The notes: a model not told the origin generated them from the letters alone. A stretch of 64,000 nt of DNA from Lycium barbarum (GCF_019175385.1 NC_083344.1:61132782-61196781); one strand, 5' to 3'. Shown: positions 10,417 to 22,612, counted from the stretch's first letter. Made by a program: numbers and translations.

Positions 10417-12638
10417 TATAAGCACACAAGGGAGCCCAAGGAAAGATCATGTAGCCATCGGAGTGACGTAAGTTCGGTGACCTCCGATTACATTATGGAA
10501 TACTCGTGATCACTTTTGTCTCACCTCGAAGGGACGAATATTTTAAGGTGAGATGGTCAACGGAGAATAGTATTAAAGTAAACGTAGAATGAAATCGTGG
10601 GCGTCATAGATGACAGTTCATAGGCTTGGGAGTCTTTAGAGAGTAAAGTCATAGCTAGGGTATATAATTAAGATTCAAGAATTAGTTTATCATTTTCCTA
10701 TTTACATAGAATACTTAGCTTAGAAATCTTAGTCATGGAATCGTTCCGGTAGTAATTATCATAGGCACATACTCTTGTCTAACATCATTGTTCTCATTTT
10801 CATCATGGAAGTATCCTCGTTAGAGGAGTCATAGTAGTTATCATTTGGTAACGAAATCGGGATTAAGGTTTCCCTTTAGATTCACTTCAAGTAAGTCAAG
10901 CAAGACTATAAGGAAAATCAGAGAGTAACGGGCCCACCTCGGGCCGGATGAGGTAGCGTATACTATTTGCATATGTTACACGTCATGGCATTACTTGTGA
11001 GGGTTCTAGGGTAATCGGGTCCCATTTAGGCAACTTCTAGAGGTTTAGGAGGTCTTTCTACCATTTGCACACTTTCTAGTTCAATTCTATTGAACAAAAA
11101 GTGGAAAACTTTAGGTGCGGATTCCGGGGAACAGAGTGGTCCCCGAGGCTCGTACCCCACTTATTATAGCTAAGACATGCCATAGAAGGAAGGGTGAAGC
11201 CTTACATACCTCTTTCCGCTCCTTTTGCTATTCCGAATTCACGTTGCAATCTCGTCAAAATCTGCAAATTGGTCATGTTTACCAAAACTCTTATTAGGAT
11301 ACTTGGAGTTAGGATCTTAAGGAAACACTTGGCTACCGAAATTTCGGCAGCACTTCCTCTGTAAATATACCATCCTCAACATTCAACATAGCCAAATTTC
11401 TCATCAATCACAATCCGGGAATTCAAACCCGGCCAAACTATTAACATAATTCAACAATCACACTAGCAATTCACATATTCCATTCAATATGCATGATCTC
11501 AATTTACTACTTTCTTCAAAACCTCCCGACTTCAATGAACACAATAGCAACCTTATAATATATATTCCAACAACATCATACTAATACCATTACATGCTAT
11601 CCATGCAAGAACATTGTCTTTCAATATACATAATCTTCCAATTATCAATACTTCACCAAACTTATCAAGCCTTTATTTGCAATATAAAATCTACAACACA
11701 ACAACTAAAACATTAAATATAACTTGCTCATTATTCTTTCACAACTCACCAATATACACGGCCATACATCATGTATACACGGCCACATATACATACCACA
11801 ACTCACGGCCACAACATGCATGCACATCTACAATCTCTCCAAAGTCATTCAACTTCCATTTTCCACATATCATTCATAACAATAACAACCAACACTAGAC
11901 AAGATAATTAAAACACACTTCCTACACACATATATATATACATACACGGCCACCCTCTATATTCCTTTCCTTCATGAATTTCATCCATTTTTGCACACTA
12001 CAACACGTATAAATATTCATAACATCTAAAGGAGATGAATTCTCACCTTCTTCTTTGATCTTCCAACTTAGCCAAAATTGTAACTTCAAGAACTTGTGTT
12101 TTCTTGTTCCAATGACTACTCCACCTTGTTAGGGACTCTTTACTTAGTAGGAAATGATTTTTGGAGAAATTTTGCAAATTTTTCTTGGGAATTTTCTCTA
12201 TGGCCGAATGGCCTTGATGTTTTTCTCCTCTCTCTCTTGTTCTTGCTTGTCTTGAAACTTCTAGAGAATGGTAGCAAAAAGATGACTTAGTCATCTATTT
12301 AATTCCCATGAATTAATTAATCTTGGGCCTAGCCCATGTGCCCTATGGCCGGTTGGGCCTTGTCCATTTCTTTAAAAATTCAAGCCCACTTATTTTTGGG
12401 CTAGTTCTTGTGATTCATGAAACATTTTTCCAACTTCCAAATTTACCCTTCGCCTTTCTCCATATTTCCCACGAGTCATATTGCAACTTCCCTTTATGCC
12501 CTTAACCTTTCTCATTAATTCCACTTCAAAATTTTCATAACAACTTATATGCCAAGCAAAGTAAAAATATGGCCTTGGTTACTGTCTTCCCGCGATTGTC
12601 TTGAAATATCCGATTGTACAGAAATGCGGGATATAACA
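10115..12638 (-). repeat. RE-A 5' LTR, part 2
   Basis: It begins with the second ATGAT copy (10115-10119) and continues LTR A to its outer end, ATATAACA at 12631-12638. It contains the stem TCTCACCT/AGGTGAGA, the ATCGGAG/CTCCGAT hairpin (about 10458-10490) and GGCCCA-type motifs near 12320-12410. The outer edge abuts RE-B reverse transcriptase directly. The predicted duplication ATTAG (12639-12643) should recur at the far end of RE-A outside the window. Confidence 0.88.
10340..10414. repeat. (TA)n microsatellite in LTR A
   Basis: About 37 TA units in an AT-rich stretch of the LTR, at a position where RE-1 has only short TA-rich text. It creates a spurious Tyr/Ile ORF. Confidence 0.95.
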
Positions 12639-14066
12639 ATTAGTTAGCCCAAACGACATTACTCGGAACTCGAAATGGCCATATCTTGTTCTGAAAGCTA
12701 TTTTAGGGATATCTTTCTCCCTAACTCTTACTTGGTGATACCCGGACCTTAAATCAATCTTTGAAAACCATTTGGCACCATGCAATTGATCAAATAAATC
12801 ATCAATCCTCGGGAGGGGATACTTGTTCTTAATTGTCACTTTATTCAATTGCCGATAATCAATGCATATTCTCAAGGAGCCATCCTTCTTCCGGACGAAC
12901 AATACGGGTGCTCCCCACGGGGATGAACTTGGCCTAATGAAGCCTTTTTCAAGCAACTCTTTTAATTGCTCCTTCAACTCTTTCAACTCTGCGGGTGCCA
13001 TCCTATAGGGAGGAATAGATATGGGTTTAGTGTCTGGCAACACGTCAATAGCAAAATCAGTCTCCCGCTCGGGAGGAAGGCCTGGAAGCTCTTCTGGGAA
13101 CACATCCGGAAATTCATTCACTACCGGAACTGACTGAAGAGTCGATGACTCAGCTTCTACATTATGAACTCGCACTAGGTGATAAATACACCCTTTCGTG
13201 ATCATCTTCCTTGCCTTTAGATAGGAAATAAACCTACCTTTTGGTGATGCCGCATTCCCTTTCCATTCTAAGACTGGTTCTCCCGGAAACTGGAAACGAA
13301 CCATCTTCATTCGGCAATCAACATTGGCGTAACAAGAAGCCAACCAATCCATGCCCATAATAACGTCAAAATCGACCATTTCTAGCTCATGCAAATCAAT
13401 CATGGTACGACGATCACAAATCACAATCACACAATTCCTATATACTCGGCTAGCTATTACTGAGTCACCCACGGGTGTAGACACCTCAAAAGGTTTGATA
13501 GACTCCGGCTCAATTATAAATCGACCCGCAATATATTGAGTAACATATGATAATGTGGAGCCCGGATCAATCAAAGTGTATACATCATGACAGAATACCG
13601 ATAATATACCTGTGACCACATCAGGAGAAGACTCAAAATCTTGGCGTCCAGCCAAAGCATAAATACGGTGCTGAGGACTGCTAGTACTGGGAGCTATGCC
13701 TCTACCTCTACCATGGCCGACTGGCGCGTGTGAACCTGGCCCCGTAGGGCGTACAGATGCCGAAGATCCAGCTACCGACCCTGATGTTTGGGTCCTACCT
13801 CTACCATGTACTGAGGGGCAATCACGCATAATATGGCCTGGCCGACCACATGAATAGCAATCATCTGAACCAAATCGACATCGACCCCAATGCATCTTCC
13901 CACACTGGGAACACGGTGGTACGGGTGGCCTTGACTGGCCCAAATCACCTCTGAACTGAGGTCCTGTATAACTCGGACTCGGCCCTGAACGAGCAGATCT
14001 ATCAAGGCCCTGGCCTGAAAACCATGGAGGTGTACTAGTCATAGAATAGCCTGAATGGCTGGGAAG
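12639..14066 (-). pseudogene. RE-B pol fragment: zinc knuckle, protease and N-terminal half of reverse transcriptase
   Basis: Minus-strand coding sequence of a Ty3/gypsy chromovirus. In order: a Pro/Ser-rich linker; an intact CCHC knuckle ([14 protein letters not shown]); an Arg/Gly-rich spacer; an aspartic protease with [16 protein letters not shown] active site (DPG rather than DSG/DTG, also seen in RE-D and RE-E); then RT with [20 protein letters not shown] and [17 protein letters not shown] stops right after VMSFGLTN, because RE-A is inserted there. The YxDD box, RNase H and integrase are missing and should lie left of the window. The first Met is eight codons after an in-frame TAG that ends Gag, so this frame was once continuous with gag. 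Confidence 0.88.
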
Positions 14067-14987
14067 CTACTGTCTGTGTCCACCCCTGGACTCGCTCCTC
14101 GAACCTGAAGGTCTAGCTCTCTTGCTATGTCCCCTATCTTGCTCACGTTCATTTCTCCGCTGCTGTAGGTGTTCCTCTAATTCCTGATCATGTGCCTGAA
14201 TGCGTGCAATATCCATGCCATCTTGAAGGGACGCAGTTAAGCATTTATCCATCAGATGTGGCCCTAGGTCTTTCAAAAATCGGTGCACCCGATCGCCCAT
14301 ATCTGCTACCATGGCCGAAGCATAGCTAGCCAAGGAATTCAAGCGGAGACTATACTCTGTAGCACTCATGCTACCTTGCCTCAAATTCAAGAATTTATCG
14401 CCCCAAGCTCGCCGAACATCCGGAGGCATATAATGACGGAGAAAAGTATCAACAAACTTTTGCCATACCGGTGGAGGTGCATTGGCTCCCCGCGAAGCCA
14501 TCCATACTGTATACCACTAGATCGAGATATCTCTCAATCTATAGGACGCTAGCTCTACCGACTCATTGTCTGAAGAATGTATCAACCAGAGCATCCTTAG
14601 CATACCATCAATAAAGTCCTGGGGATCCTCCTCCAGTTTCGACCCAAAGAATTCCGGGGGTTTCAAAGCAATGAAGTCACGGGCCCTTGCACTAACAGCC
14701 CTGTCACCTTGCCCTGCGCTTGGCCTCTGAGTCTGGGCCGCAACCAACTGAGTCAACAAATTAATGGCCTCTCTTACGTCTTGGCCCGAAGCGTTAGGTG
14801 GAGGAGCTGGAGCTGGGGTTGAGGCTCCCACGTGCTCCTCGGTAATAGGCACTGTCTGGGAGGACTCAGATTGAGCCGCACTCTCGGACTCATCTTCCTC
14901 TACTGCCGGTGGCGGTGCTCTTTCAGCCTGCTTTTCTGCCACCGTCTTTCCCTTTTGGGCTGTTGTAGCCTTTTTCTTTTTAGGCAT
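14067..14987 (-). pseudogene. RE-B gag
   Basis: Capsid precursor of RE-B. The start chosen is the ATG of MPKKKKATTAQ at 14985-14987, which matches RE-D and RE-E and follows the leader. Domains: a Lys-rich N-terminus; an acidic Ala/Pro/Ser-rich region; and a retrotransposon Gag core (ALKPPEFFG, then RQGSMSATEYSLRL and MGDRVHRF). Two in-frame ambers occur. One at 14517-14519 replaces the Gln of SIQWYTVW in RE-D and is private to this copy. One at 14067-14069 follows GGHRQ and is shared with RE-D and RE-E. The zinc knuckle lies beyond the second stop. Confidence 0.85.
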
Positions 14988-15109
14988 CTCTGAAATACAC
15001 AACACACGATTTAGGAACAAGAATTTCTTACATCATAGCTCTATCGCACGATTCTTATGAAGAAAGAAGGTCATATGTTCCTAAAATGTCTGCAGCTTCT
15101 TGTTTATAA

Positions 15110-15197
15110 GTGTGGCGCGTAACACACCCATAACCAAGACTCTACTAGACACGGCTCGTAGACACATCCTAGGACTGAACTGCTCTGATACCACTTT
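15110..15197 (-). promoter_or_regulatory. RE-B primer binding site and leader hairpin
   Basis: The complement of TGGTATCAGAGC is at 15182-15193, with the LTR edge at 15198. The leader hairpin GTGTG-TTACGCGC-CACAC is at 15110-15127. One G-to-A change spoils the GCGCGC palindrome found in RE-D. Confidence 0.85.
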
Positions 15198-16408
15198 TGT
15201 CACGACCCGGCTAGGGGGCCGCGACGAGCACCCGGTGCTACCCCACCCGGGCACCCCCTTATCATACATAACATATCATCTAGGTGAACCATAAGTCAAT
15301 TCGTGCTTTTCTTATCGTTAATCACATTGATCCCATTAGACGACCATCATCATTTAACATATCATAGACATCTATGCCACATCATAAGTACAAGGCCAAC
15401 GAGGCCAACAAAAGATATACAAAACATGGGCCGACATGGCCGAACATCTCTACCCACATATACATGACTACGAGCCTCTAAGAGTATGACATATCGTATG
15501 AGCGGGACAGGACCCCGCTATGCCCATAATTATATACACAAAAGAATAAGTACCCAAAAGCTACGGCTCCGAAAGAAATGGAGCTCTGCTATGCAATCTC
15601 TGAATAAGCAGCTATGGATCAAGTCTATCTCCCTGTGCACCTGCGGGCATGACGCAGCGTCCACAAACAAAAGAACGTCAGTACGAAGAATGTACTGAGT
15701 ATGTAAAGCATGATCAACATCAATATAGATGCATAATAGATATCATATGAAAATAGCATAGGAGGGGAGACAATAATATCATCATCATCATGTCGCTTAC
15801 TTGCATACATCGTCGTTCGTATCCCATAATAATACTCGTACCATACTTGTGCTCATATTCATATGCATGTCCTTATTCGTATCCTTATACATAGTCTTAT
15901 CACATTCATATTCATATTATATACATAGTCATTTCATATACATAGCATTTACATAGCATACCATACTCGACCTCATAGGATCGGTGTCTTACACATGCTT
16001 GGCCAACCAGGGCTCAAGGTCATACATACCTGGCCCTACCAAGGCATCAGGGTTATCCGTACCATCTGCAGAGGTGTGCGCGCGTTTCGTAATCGTATAC
16101 ATATATTATACATAGTCATATACACATAGTCTTACCCGGCATCATAAGCTCGGGGTCTTATCATAGCCCTTCATAGGCATACATATACATATATCGTAGC
16201 TCGTAAGCATCTCTAGTCTCATTTTACTCTCATCATCATTACTATCCTCATCATTATCATTACACTTACATTATAGACTTACTCGTCACATGAGGAACGT
16301 AGTATAATCATAGTACATATCAAGGGTCGTGAGCTTATGAGCTCGGAATGTCAACCATGTGAAGACAACATACTCATATAGATGAAATTTAGGAATTTGG
16401 CCAAGAAC
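15198..16408 (-). repeat. RE-B 5' LTR, part 1 (interrupted by solo LTR C)
   Basis: It starts TGTCACGACCCGG. The sequence is the reverse complement of the RE-D LTR, so B and D are one family in opposite orientations. It contains the twin hairpin (about 15655-15710). It is broken at 16408 by solo LTR C and resumes at 18805. Confidence 0.88.
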
Positions 16409-18804
16409 TGTTACACCTCGGAAATTTTTTCGTACTTGTGTGATGAGTAGAACAATGAAGGACTTGAGTGTATGGTGTTTTACCTGAGTCGGGAATGGCT
16501 AATTTTGCATTTTTGGAAATAATAAAGTTGCAGAAAAAAAATTCACCCAGTGGTCGTATATGGCACTATACGGCACGTAAAGTGATTTACGGACCGTATA
16601 GTGCAATCGTCTTTCATTGCGTCAAAAATCTCAAGTTTCTGTTAAGTGTTGAAATGGTTAAAAACGACCCAGAATACGGCTCGTAAACTGGTTTACGGAC
16701 CGTAAACCAGGTCGTAAACTGCCATGTCCACCAGTCAAACACTCTATTTTTGGAATGCTTAAATACGACCACAGTGGACGACCCGTAAATCAAAATACGG
16801 TCCGTAAACTGCAGTTTACGGCCACTGTTCATCCCGGCAAAAATTCATTAAACATCAGCTTTTGAGTTATTAAAAGGAACTTAGGCCTCATTTTATTTCA
16901 TTCTTCATTCATACAACTCAAGAACACTCTAGAACTCTCCAAATACTTCCTCCATAAGAATCCAAGAGAATCAAGGGAAAGCTAAAGATCAACAACACAA
17001 AACCTATGCAATCAAGTGCAAGAACACATCAAGGGATCATCTAAGTCAAGTAATTCCCAAGAAGGTGAAACTAGGGTTTTGTTTAAGTGAAGCAATTCAG
17101 CTTAAGGATTATTCAACCACTATCCAAGGTAAGTTTGATGATTATTCCATGTTGTTTGAAGTATTGGAAAGTTTAGACACTTGAGATGTAGAAGAACATA
17201 GAAATAGGTCATTATTGAATGAATAGTGACATGAATGAATGATAGTGGAATTGAACTACGAATATTGGAGTGTTGTGAGTACAAATACGTTATAAATGAT
17301 GTTTATATCATGAAACAAGCGTTAAACGCATGAAAATGCAAGGGCGAGTCATAAGGCTAATTATGAGGGAAATTGGAGGAAAATGGTGGATTTTGCTAAA
17401 TGTACGTAAACGACGATTGTTGATTTCGATATTGTGAGTAATGCTATGAATGTTGGGGGTTAATATAAAACATGGAAAGTAGTATGAGCAAAGGAAGCGC
17501 TGTCCGACTTCTCCTAGAATTAGCGACGCGATCTTATAGTTAGTTTACTAATGTTGATACGAATTCTCTTATGAAGGTAACGACGTGATATCGACGGAGA
17601 ACAAGCGAGCGATATCCTAGCTAAACGACCAAGGTATGTGAGGCTAGTCCCTTCTTTCTGATGGCATGAATCTTGTAGCACGAAATTCCTATTCTCTTCA
17701 TGAGTTCTTATAGTCCGAAAGGCTAAGAGTCTAACTCCTTAATGTCTATATAAGATGAGGAATACGATATGATGATGCTAGTATAATGATGATGTTAATT
17801 ATCGCTTACACTCACCTTATGTACTAGTTCCTTCAAGGTGAGGCAGAGTATCAATAGTTGTTCCATAATGGAATCGGGGGATCACGACCTTACGTCACCC
17901 CGATAGAGTAAAGTTGATCTTGAGCCTTATGCATGTATTACAATGAGATAAGTATTTTATGATGAGTATATTATTATTATGAGCATTTTATGATAAGCAT
18001 GACATGAGCATTTCACACCGTGCCTAGTTGGCCGGGCAGTCACCGCCAAGGCGGGCAGCTATACGGATACACCATGACCTTCGGGCATGGGCAGACACCA
18101 CTAGTGGACGGCATGAGATGGTACCCCGGACGCGGGAGGCCTGGACGCGGGCTAATATTATTGATTATCACACCATTCCGACATGGACGGGCAGCTTGCA
18201 TATGATGCATATATGTTATGAGGATGAGTATAAGTAAAATGGCACGCATGATTTCCTTTATGATTATCAGACAGATCCAGATATTTCACGTTGATGTTAT
18301 CACTATATTGTTGATGTTTTCTTTCATTGTTTATGCTTCTCATACTCAGTACAACATTCGTACTGACGTCCTTTCTTCGGACGCTGTGTTCATGCCCACA
18401 GGTAGACAGAGAGGATAGCTTGGCCCAGATCCTCAGTAGCAGTCAGCTGGTTGAAAGCACTCCATCGTCCGGAGGTGCTTAGGATTATCCTTTTGGTATA
18501 TATGTATATTTTGGGCACGACGGAGTCTTGTTCCGTCCATGTATATACAGTATGTTAGTAGAGGCTCGTAGATACGCAGTGTGGGTTAGATGGTCTCACA
18601 AGACGTTTTCATATGCGTGTATATTATTTTGATGGCCGAAAGGCAATTGTATATAAAGTATTTATGTTTGTTTAATTATGATTTTCCTACAACCGGTATG
18701 TAAATTGGTCAAAGAATATTAAATGAGCAAGATAAGTAGTAGAGTGAGCGGTGCTCGGTAACTAGCTCCGGGTACCCGTCGCGGCCCCTAGCTGGGTCGT
18801 GACA
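16409..18804 (+). mobile_element. Solo LTR C (2396 bp)
   Basis: Complete LTR from TGTTACACCTCGG to GGGTCGTGACA with no internal domain. It is flanked by AGAAC (16404-16408) and AGAAA (18805-18809), a 5-bp duplication with one later change; the uninterrupted sibling LTR of RE-D has AGAAC there. It carries an upstream array of TTTACGGACCGTAAA-type palindromes (about 16553-16820). Hairpins present: CTCACCTT/AAGGTGAG (17811-17842), ATCGGGG/CCCCGAT (17873-17904), CAGTAC/GTACTG (18347-18365) and CGTCC/GGACG (18367-18383). It arose by LTR-LTR recombination after insertion into LTR B. Confidence 0.88.
16553..16830 (+). promoter_or_regulatory. Palindrome array upstream of the LTR C transcription start
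   Basis: Repeated self-complementary units based on TACGGACCGTA and variants (TACGGCCCGTA-like, TACGGTCCGTA), separated by CAGTGGTCGTA-type linkers. It lies in the first fifth of the LTR, the U3 position. Equivalent arrays occur in the LTRs of B, D, E and H. Role inferred: promoter or enhancer repeats, or RNA hairpins if transcribed. Confidence 0.6.
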
Positions 18805-19938
18805 AGAAACATGGCTTATGAAAGAAGGGTTAGCCTTACCTACCTTTCCGTCGAACTATTCTACACTTGCACGTTCCATTTCAATGCTAGAGTTTATACC
18901 TTCATTAATATCATAACAATGTCAATTAGTCATTCACATTATCCACAATATCTAGATTCCTCAATTTGCCTCTAATTCACCCACATTCATGGTCATAACA
19001 CACATCTTCGTCCATTCGTCTAAAGTGTTTTAGTTCATGATCTTAATACCATTTATAACACATTCATATCACAACACAACAACATTCATAACTCAAGTCA
19101 AACTATTTCTCAAAATGTCACTATTCATCATTCATGACCTAGTTGACCACATTTTCTACAATTCATGTATTTTAATTCTCCAATACCTTAAACATCTTGT
19201 AAAAATCATGAATCTTACCTTAGAAGTTGTAGGAACAAGCTTTGGTTGATAATACTCTTCTTTGAGCAAAACCCTAGTTTTTCTCCATTTGGATTTCTTG
19301 ACTTGGATGATCCTTGATGATTCCCTTACCCTTGATTCACTTGTTTTAATGTTATTGATGGCTTATAATCCTTGAAAACTCATATAATAAATGTAGAGAG
19401 AAGTTTTAGAGAGAAGTGGTGTAATGTGGAAATGAAATAAGACAAGTCTTGATCCTCATATTTAATGAATTGGAAAATCTATGTTGGGTGAACAGTGGTC
19501 GTCCATGGGGGTTTATGGTCCATATTCCACTTTACAGACCATCCCTCGTGGTCGTCTTTAAGCTTAAGCAGGACCAGAGAATTTGTCCTGCATGCATGGT
19601 GATTTACGACCATGGTTTGCGGGCCGTAAATCACTTTACGGTCCGTCCACCAGGTAGTGTTTAGCCATTTCCTCGGCTGGCAGAAAGTTGAAGTTGGACA
19701 TGCCAGTTTACGACGTCAATTTTACGGACCGTATTGCACTTTACGGTCCGTATTTTGCACTATACGACCAGTGGGCAGTTTTGCCAACTTCCAATTTTTC
19801 TCATTTCTCGACTTTTCATTCTAATCATCCACACCCCTTAACATACATTTCCCATGAAACATTATACACTCGCACTCCTCGCACACATCATTAGTTCATT
19901 TACTTGCGTACCAATTGGAAATTTTTCGAGGTGTAACA
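18805..19938 (-). repeat. RE-B 5' LTR, part 2
   Basis: It resumes LTR B after solo LTR C and ends GGTGTAACA at 19938. It contains the ACGGACCGT-type palindrome array in reverse (about 19495-19770) and the AT-rich start region. The outer edge directly abuts plus-oriented LTR D; ATCTC (19939-19943) is the predicted right-hand target duplication of RE-B. Confidence 0.86.
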
Positions 19939-20511
19939 ATCTCCCCTCCTATGCTATTTCGTATGATATCTATTATGCTTCTATATTGATGTTGATCATG
20001 CTTTACATATTCAGTACATTCTTCGTACTGACGTCCTTTTGTTTGTGGACGCTGCGTCATGCCCGCAGGTGCACAGGGAGACAGACTTGATCCATAGCTG
20101 CTTATTCAGAGATTGCATAGCAGAGCTCCATTTCTTTCGGAGCCGTAGCTTTTGGGTACTTATTCTTTTATGTATATAATTATGGGCATAGCGGGGTCCT
20201 GTCCCGCTCATACGATATGTAATACTCTTAGAGGCTCGTAGTCATGAGTAAGTGGGTAGAGATGTTCGGCCATGTCGGCCCATGTTTTGTATATCTTTTG
20301 TTAGCCACGTCGGCCTTGTGCTTATGATGTGGCATAGATGCCTATGATATGTTAAATAATGATGGTCGTCTAATGGGATCAATATGATTAGCGATAAGAA
20401 AAGCACGAATTGACTTATGGTTCACATAGATGTTATGTTATGTACGATAAGGGGGTGCCCGGATGGGGTAGCACCGGGTGCTCGTCGCGGCCCCCTAGCC
20501 GGGTGGTGACA
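19939..20511 (+). repeat. RE-D 5' LTR, 3' part only
   Basis: It matches the last ~570 bases of the 3' LTR (27655-28224) closely, including the twin hairpin CAGTAC/GTACTG and CGTCC/GGACG at about 20011-20052. The missing first ~1.9 kb is expected left of the window, on the far side of the RE-B insertion. It ends GTGACA at 20511. Confidence 0.88.
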
Positions 20512-20721
20512 AAAGTGGTATCAGAGCAGTTCAGTCCTAGGATGTGTCTACGAGTCGTGTCTAGTAGAGTCTTGGTTATGGGTGTGTTGCGCGCCACACT
20601 TATAAACAAGAAGCTGCGGACATTTTAGGAATATATGACCTTCTTTCTTCATAAGAATCGTGCGATAGAGCTATGATGTAAGAAATTCTTGTTCCTTAAT
20701 CGTGTGTTGTGTATTACAGAG
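20512..20721 (+). promoter_or_regulatory. RE-D primer binding site and untranslated leader
   Basis: TGGTATCAGAGC at 20516-20527 pairs with initiator-Met tRNA. The leader contains hairpin GTGTG-TTGCGCGC-CACAC (20582-20599) and a block including CGTGCGATAGAGC that recurs in every element here, including the non-autonomous ones. It is the likely dimerisation and packaging region; that role is inferred. Confidence 0.85.
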
Positions 20722-21651
20722 ATGCCTAAAAAGAAAAAGGCTACAGCAGCCCAAAATGGCAAGACGGTGGCAGAAAAGCGGGCTGAAAGAGCACCGCCAC
20801 CGGTAGTAGAGGAAGATGAGTCCCAGAGTGCGGCTCAATCTCAGTCTTCCCAGACAGTGCCTATTACTGAGAAGCGTGAGGGAACCTCAGCCCCAGCTCC
20901 AGCACCTCCAGCTCCTCCACCAAACGCTTCGGGTCAAGATGTCAAAGAGGTCATTTATTTGTTGACTCAGTTGGTTGCGGCCCAGACTCAGAGGCAGAAT
21001 TCAGGGCATGGTGACAGGGCTGTTAGTGCAAGGGCCCGTGACTTCATTGCTTTGAAACCCCTGGAATTCTTTGGGGCGAAACTGGAGGAGGATCCCCAGG
21101 ACTTTATTGATGGTATGCTAAGGACGCTCTGGTTGATACATGCTTCAGACACCGAGTCGGTAGAGCTAGCGTCCTATAGATTGAGAGATATCTCGATCCA
21201 GTGGTATACAGTATGGATGGCTTCGCGGGGAGCCAATGTACCTCAGCCGGTATGGCAAGAGTTTGTTGATGCTTTTCTCTGTCACTATATGCCTCCAGAA
21301 GTTCGGCGAGCAAGGGCCGATAAGTTCTTAAATTTGAGGCAAGGTAGTATGAGTGCCCTAGAGTATAGCCTCCACTTTAAGTCCTTGGCCAGGTATGCTT
21401 CGGCCATGGTAGCAGATATGGGCGACCGGGTACACCGATTTATAAAGGGCCTAGGGCCCCATCTGATGGACAAATGCTTGACTGCGTCCCTTCAGAACGG
21501 TATGGATATTGCACGCATTCAGGCACATGCTCAAAACTTAGTGGAAAGCCTACAGCAGCGGAGAGGTGAACGTGAACAGGATAGGTGACATAGCAATAGG
21601 GCCAGATCTTCGGGCCCAATAAGTGAGTCCAGAGGTGGACAAAGGCAATAG
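20722..21651 (+). pseudogene. RE-D gag
   Basis: Gag of a Tekay/Del-like chromovirus. The start at ATG 20722 gives MPKKKKATAAQ; the frame also runs upstream without a better start. An acidic Pro-rich region (about residues 30-75) precedes the Gag core with ALKPLEFFGAKLEEDPQDFIDG, IQWYTVWMASRG, LRQGSMSALEYSLHF and MGDRVHRFIKGLGPHLMDKC. A private opal codon at 21586-21588 replaces a Gly codon. The shared amber after GGQRQ is at 21649-21651. Translation continues in frame after it toward the nucleocapsid. Confidence 0.87.
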
Positions 21652-22612
21652 TTCCCTAGACATTCGGGCTATTTTATGACCAGTGCACCTCCACGGTTTC
21701 CATACCAGGGCCTTGATAGATCTGTTCGTTCAGGGCCGAGTCAGAGTTATTCGGGGTCCCAGTTTAGAGGTGATTCAGGCCAGTCAAGGCCACCTATACC
21801 ATGATGTTCCCAGTGTGGGAGGTCGCATTGGGGTCAATGCCGATTGGGTTCAGATGTTTTCTATTCATATGGTCGACCGGGCCATATTATGCGTGATTGC
21901 CCCTCAGAGCATGGTAGAGGTAGGACCCAGCCATCAAGGTCGATAGCCGGATCTTCGGCATCTGTACGCCCTACGGGGCCAGGTTCATATGCGTCAGTCG
22001 GCCATGGTAGAGGTAGGGGCAGAGCTCCCAGTACTAGCGGTTCTCAGCACCGTATTTATGCTTTGGCTGGACGCCAAGATCTTGAGTCTTCTCCTGACGT
22101 TGTCACAGGTATATTATCGGTATTCTCTCATGATGTATATGCTTTGATTGATCCGGGCTCCACATTATCATATGTTACTCCATATATTGCGGGTCTATTT
22201 ATAATTGAGCCGGAGTCTATCAAGCCTTTTGAAGTGTCTACACCCGTGGGTGAATCGGTAATAGCTAGCCGAGTATATAGGAATTGTGTGATTGTGATTT
22301 GTAATCGTCGTACCATGATTGATTTGCATGAGCTAGAGATGGTAGATTTTGATGTCATTATGGGCATGGATTGGTTGGCTTCTTGTTATGCCAATGTTGA
22401 TTGTAGAATGAAGATGGTTCGTTTCCAATTTCCGGGAGAACAAGTCTTAGAATGGAAAGGAAATTCGGCATCACCAAAAGGTAGGTTTATTTCAAATCTA
22501 AAGGCAAGAAAGATGATCACGAAAGGGTGTATCTATCACTTAGTGTGATTTCAAGCTGTAGAAGCTGAGTCGCTGACTCTTCAGTCAGTTTCGGTAGTGA
22601 ACGAATGTTCGG
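21652..22612 (+). pseudogene. RE-D nucleocapsid and protease region
   Basis: In frame after the amber, with ATG eight codons downstream. An opal codon near 21802 interrupts the linker (IP-stop-CSQCG). The zinc knuckle is ruined: the first two Cys of [14 protein letters not shown] in RE-B are Phe and Tyr here. Then come an Arg/Gly/Ser-rich spacer and a protease with [12 protein letters not shown] and the flap-side VIMGMDWL. It closes at an opal (22546-22548, CGA to TGA). A ~5-base deletion near 22665 shifts the frame before RT. Confidence 0.85.

Noticed and set aside
10039..10509. 156-codon Tyr/Ile-rich plus-strand ORF
   Set aside because: It is created by the (TA)n microsatellite and flanking LTR A sequence; no protein signature.
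13351..13539. Small plus-strand ORFs opposite protease in B, and matching shadows in D and E
   Set aside because: Antisense shadows of the DPGST protease region; they recur because the protease is conserved.
16404..18809. Solo LTR C as a fragment of RE-B itself
   Set aside because: It is in the opposite orientation, has its own complete TG...CA ends, and is flanked by a 5-bp duplication with one mismatch.
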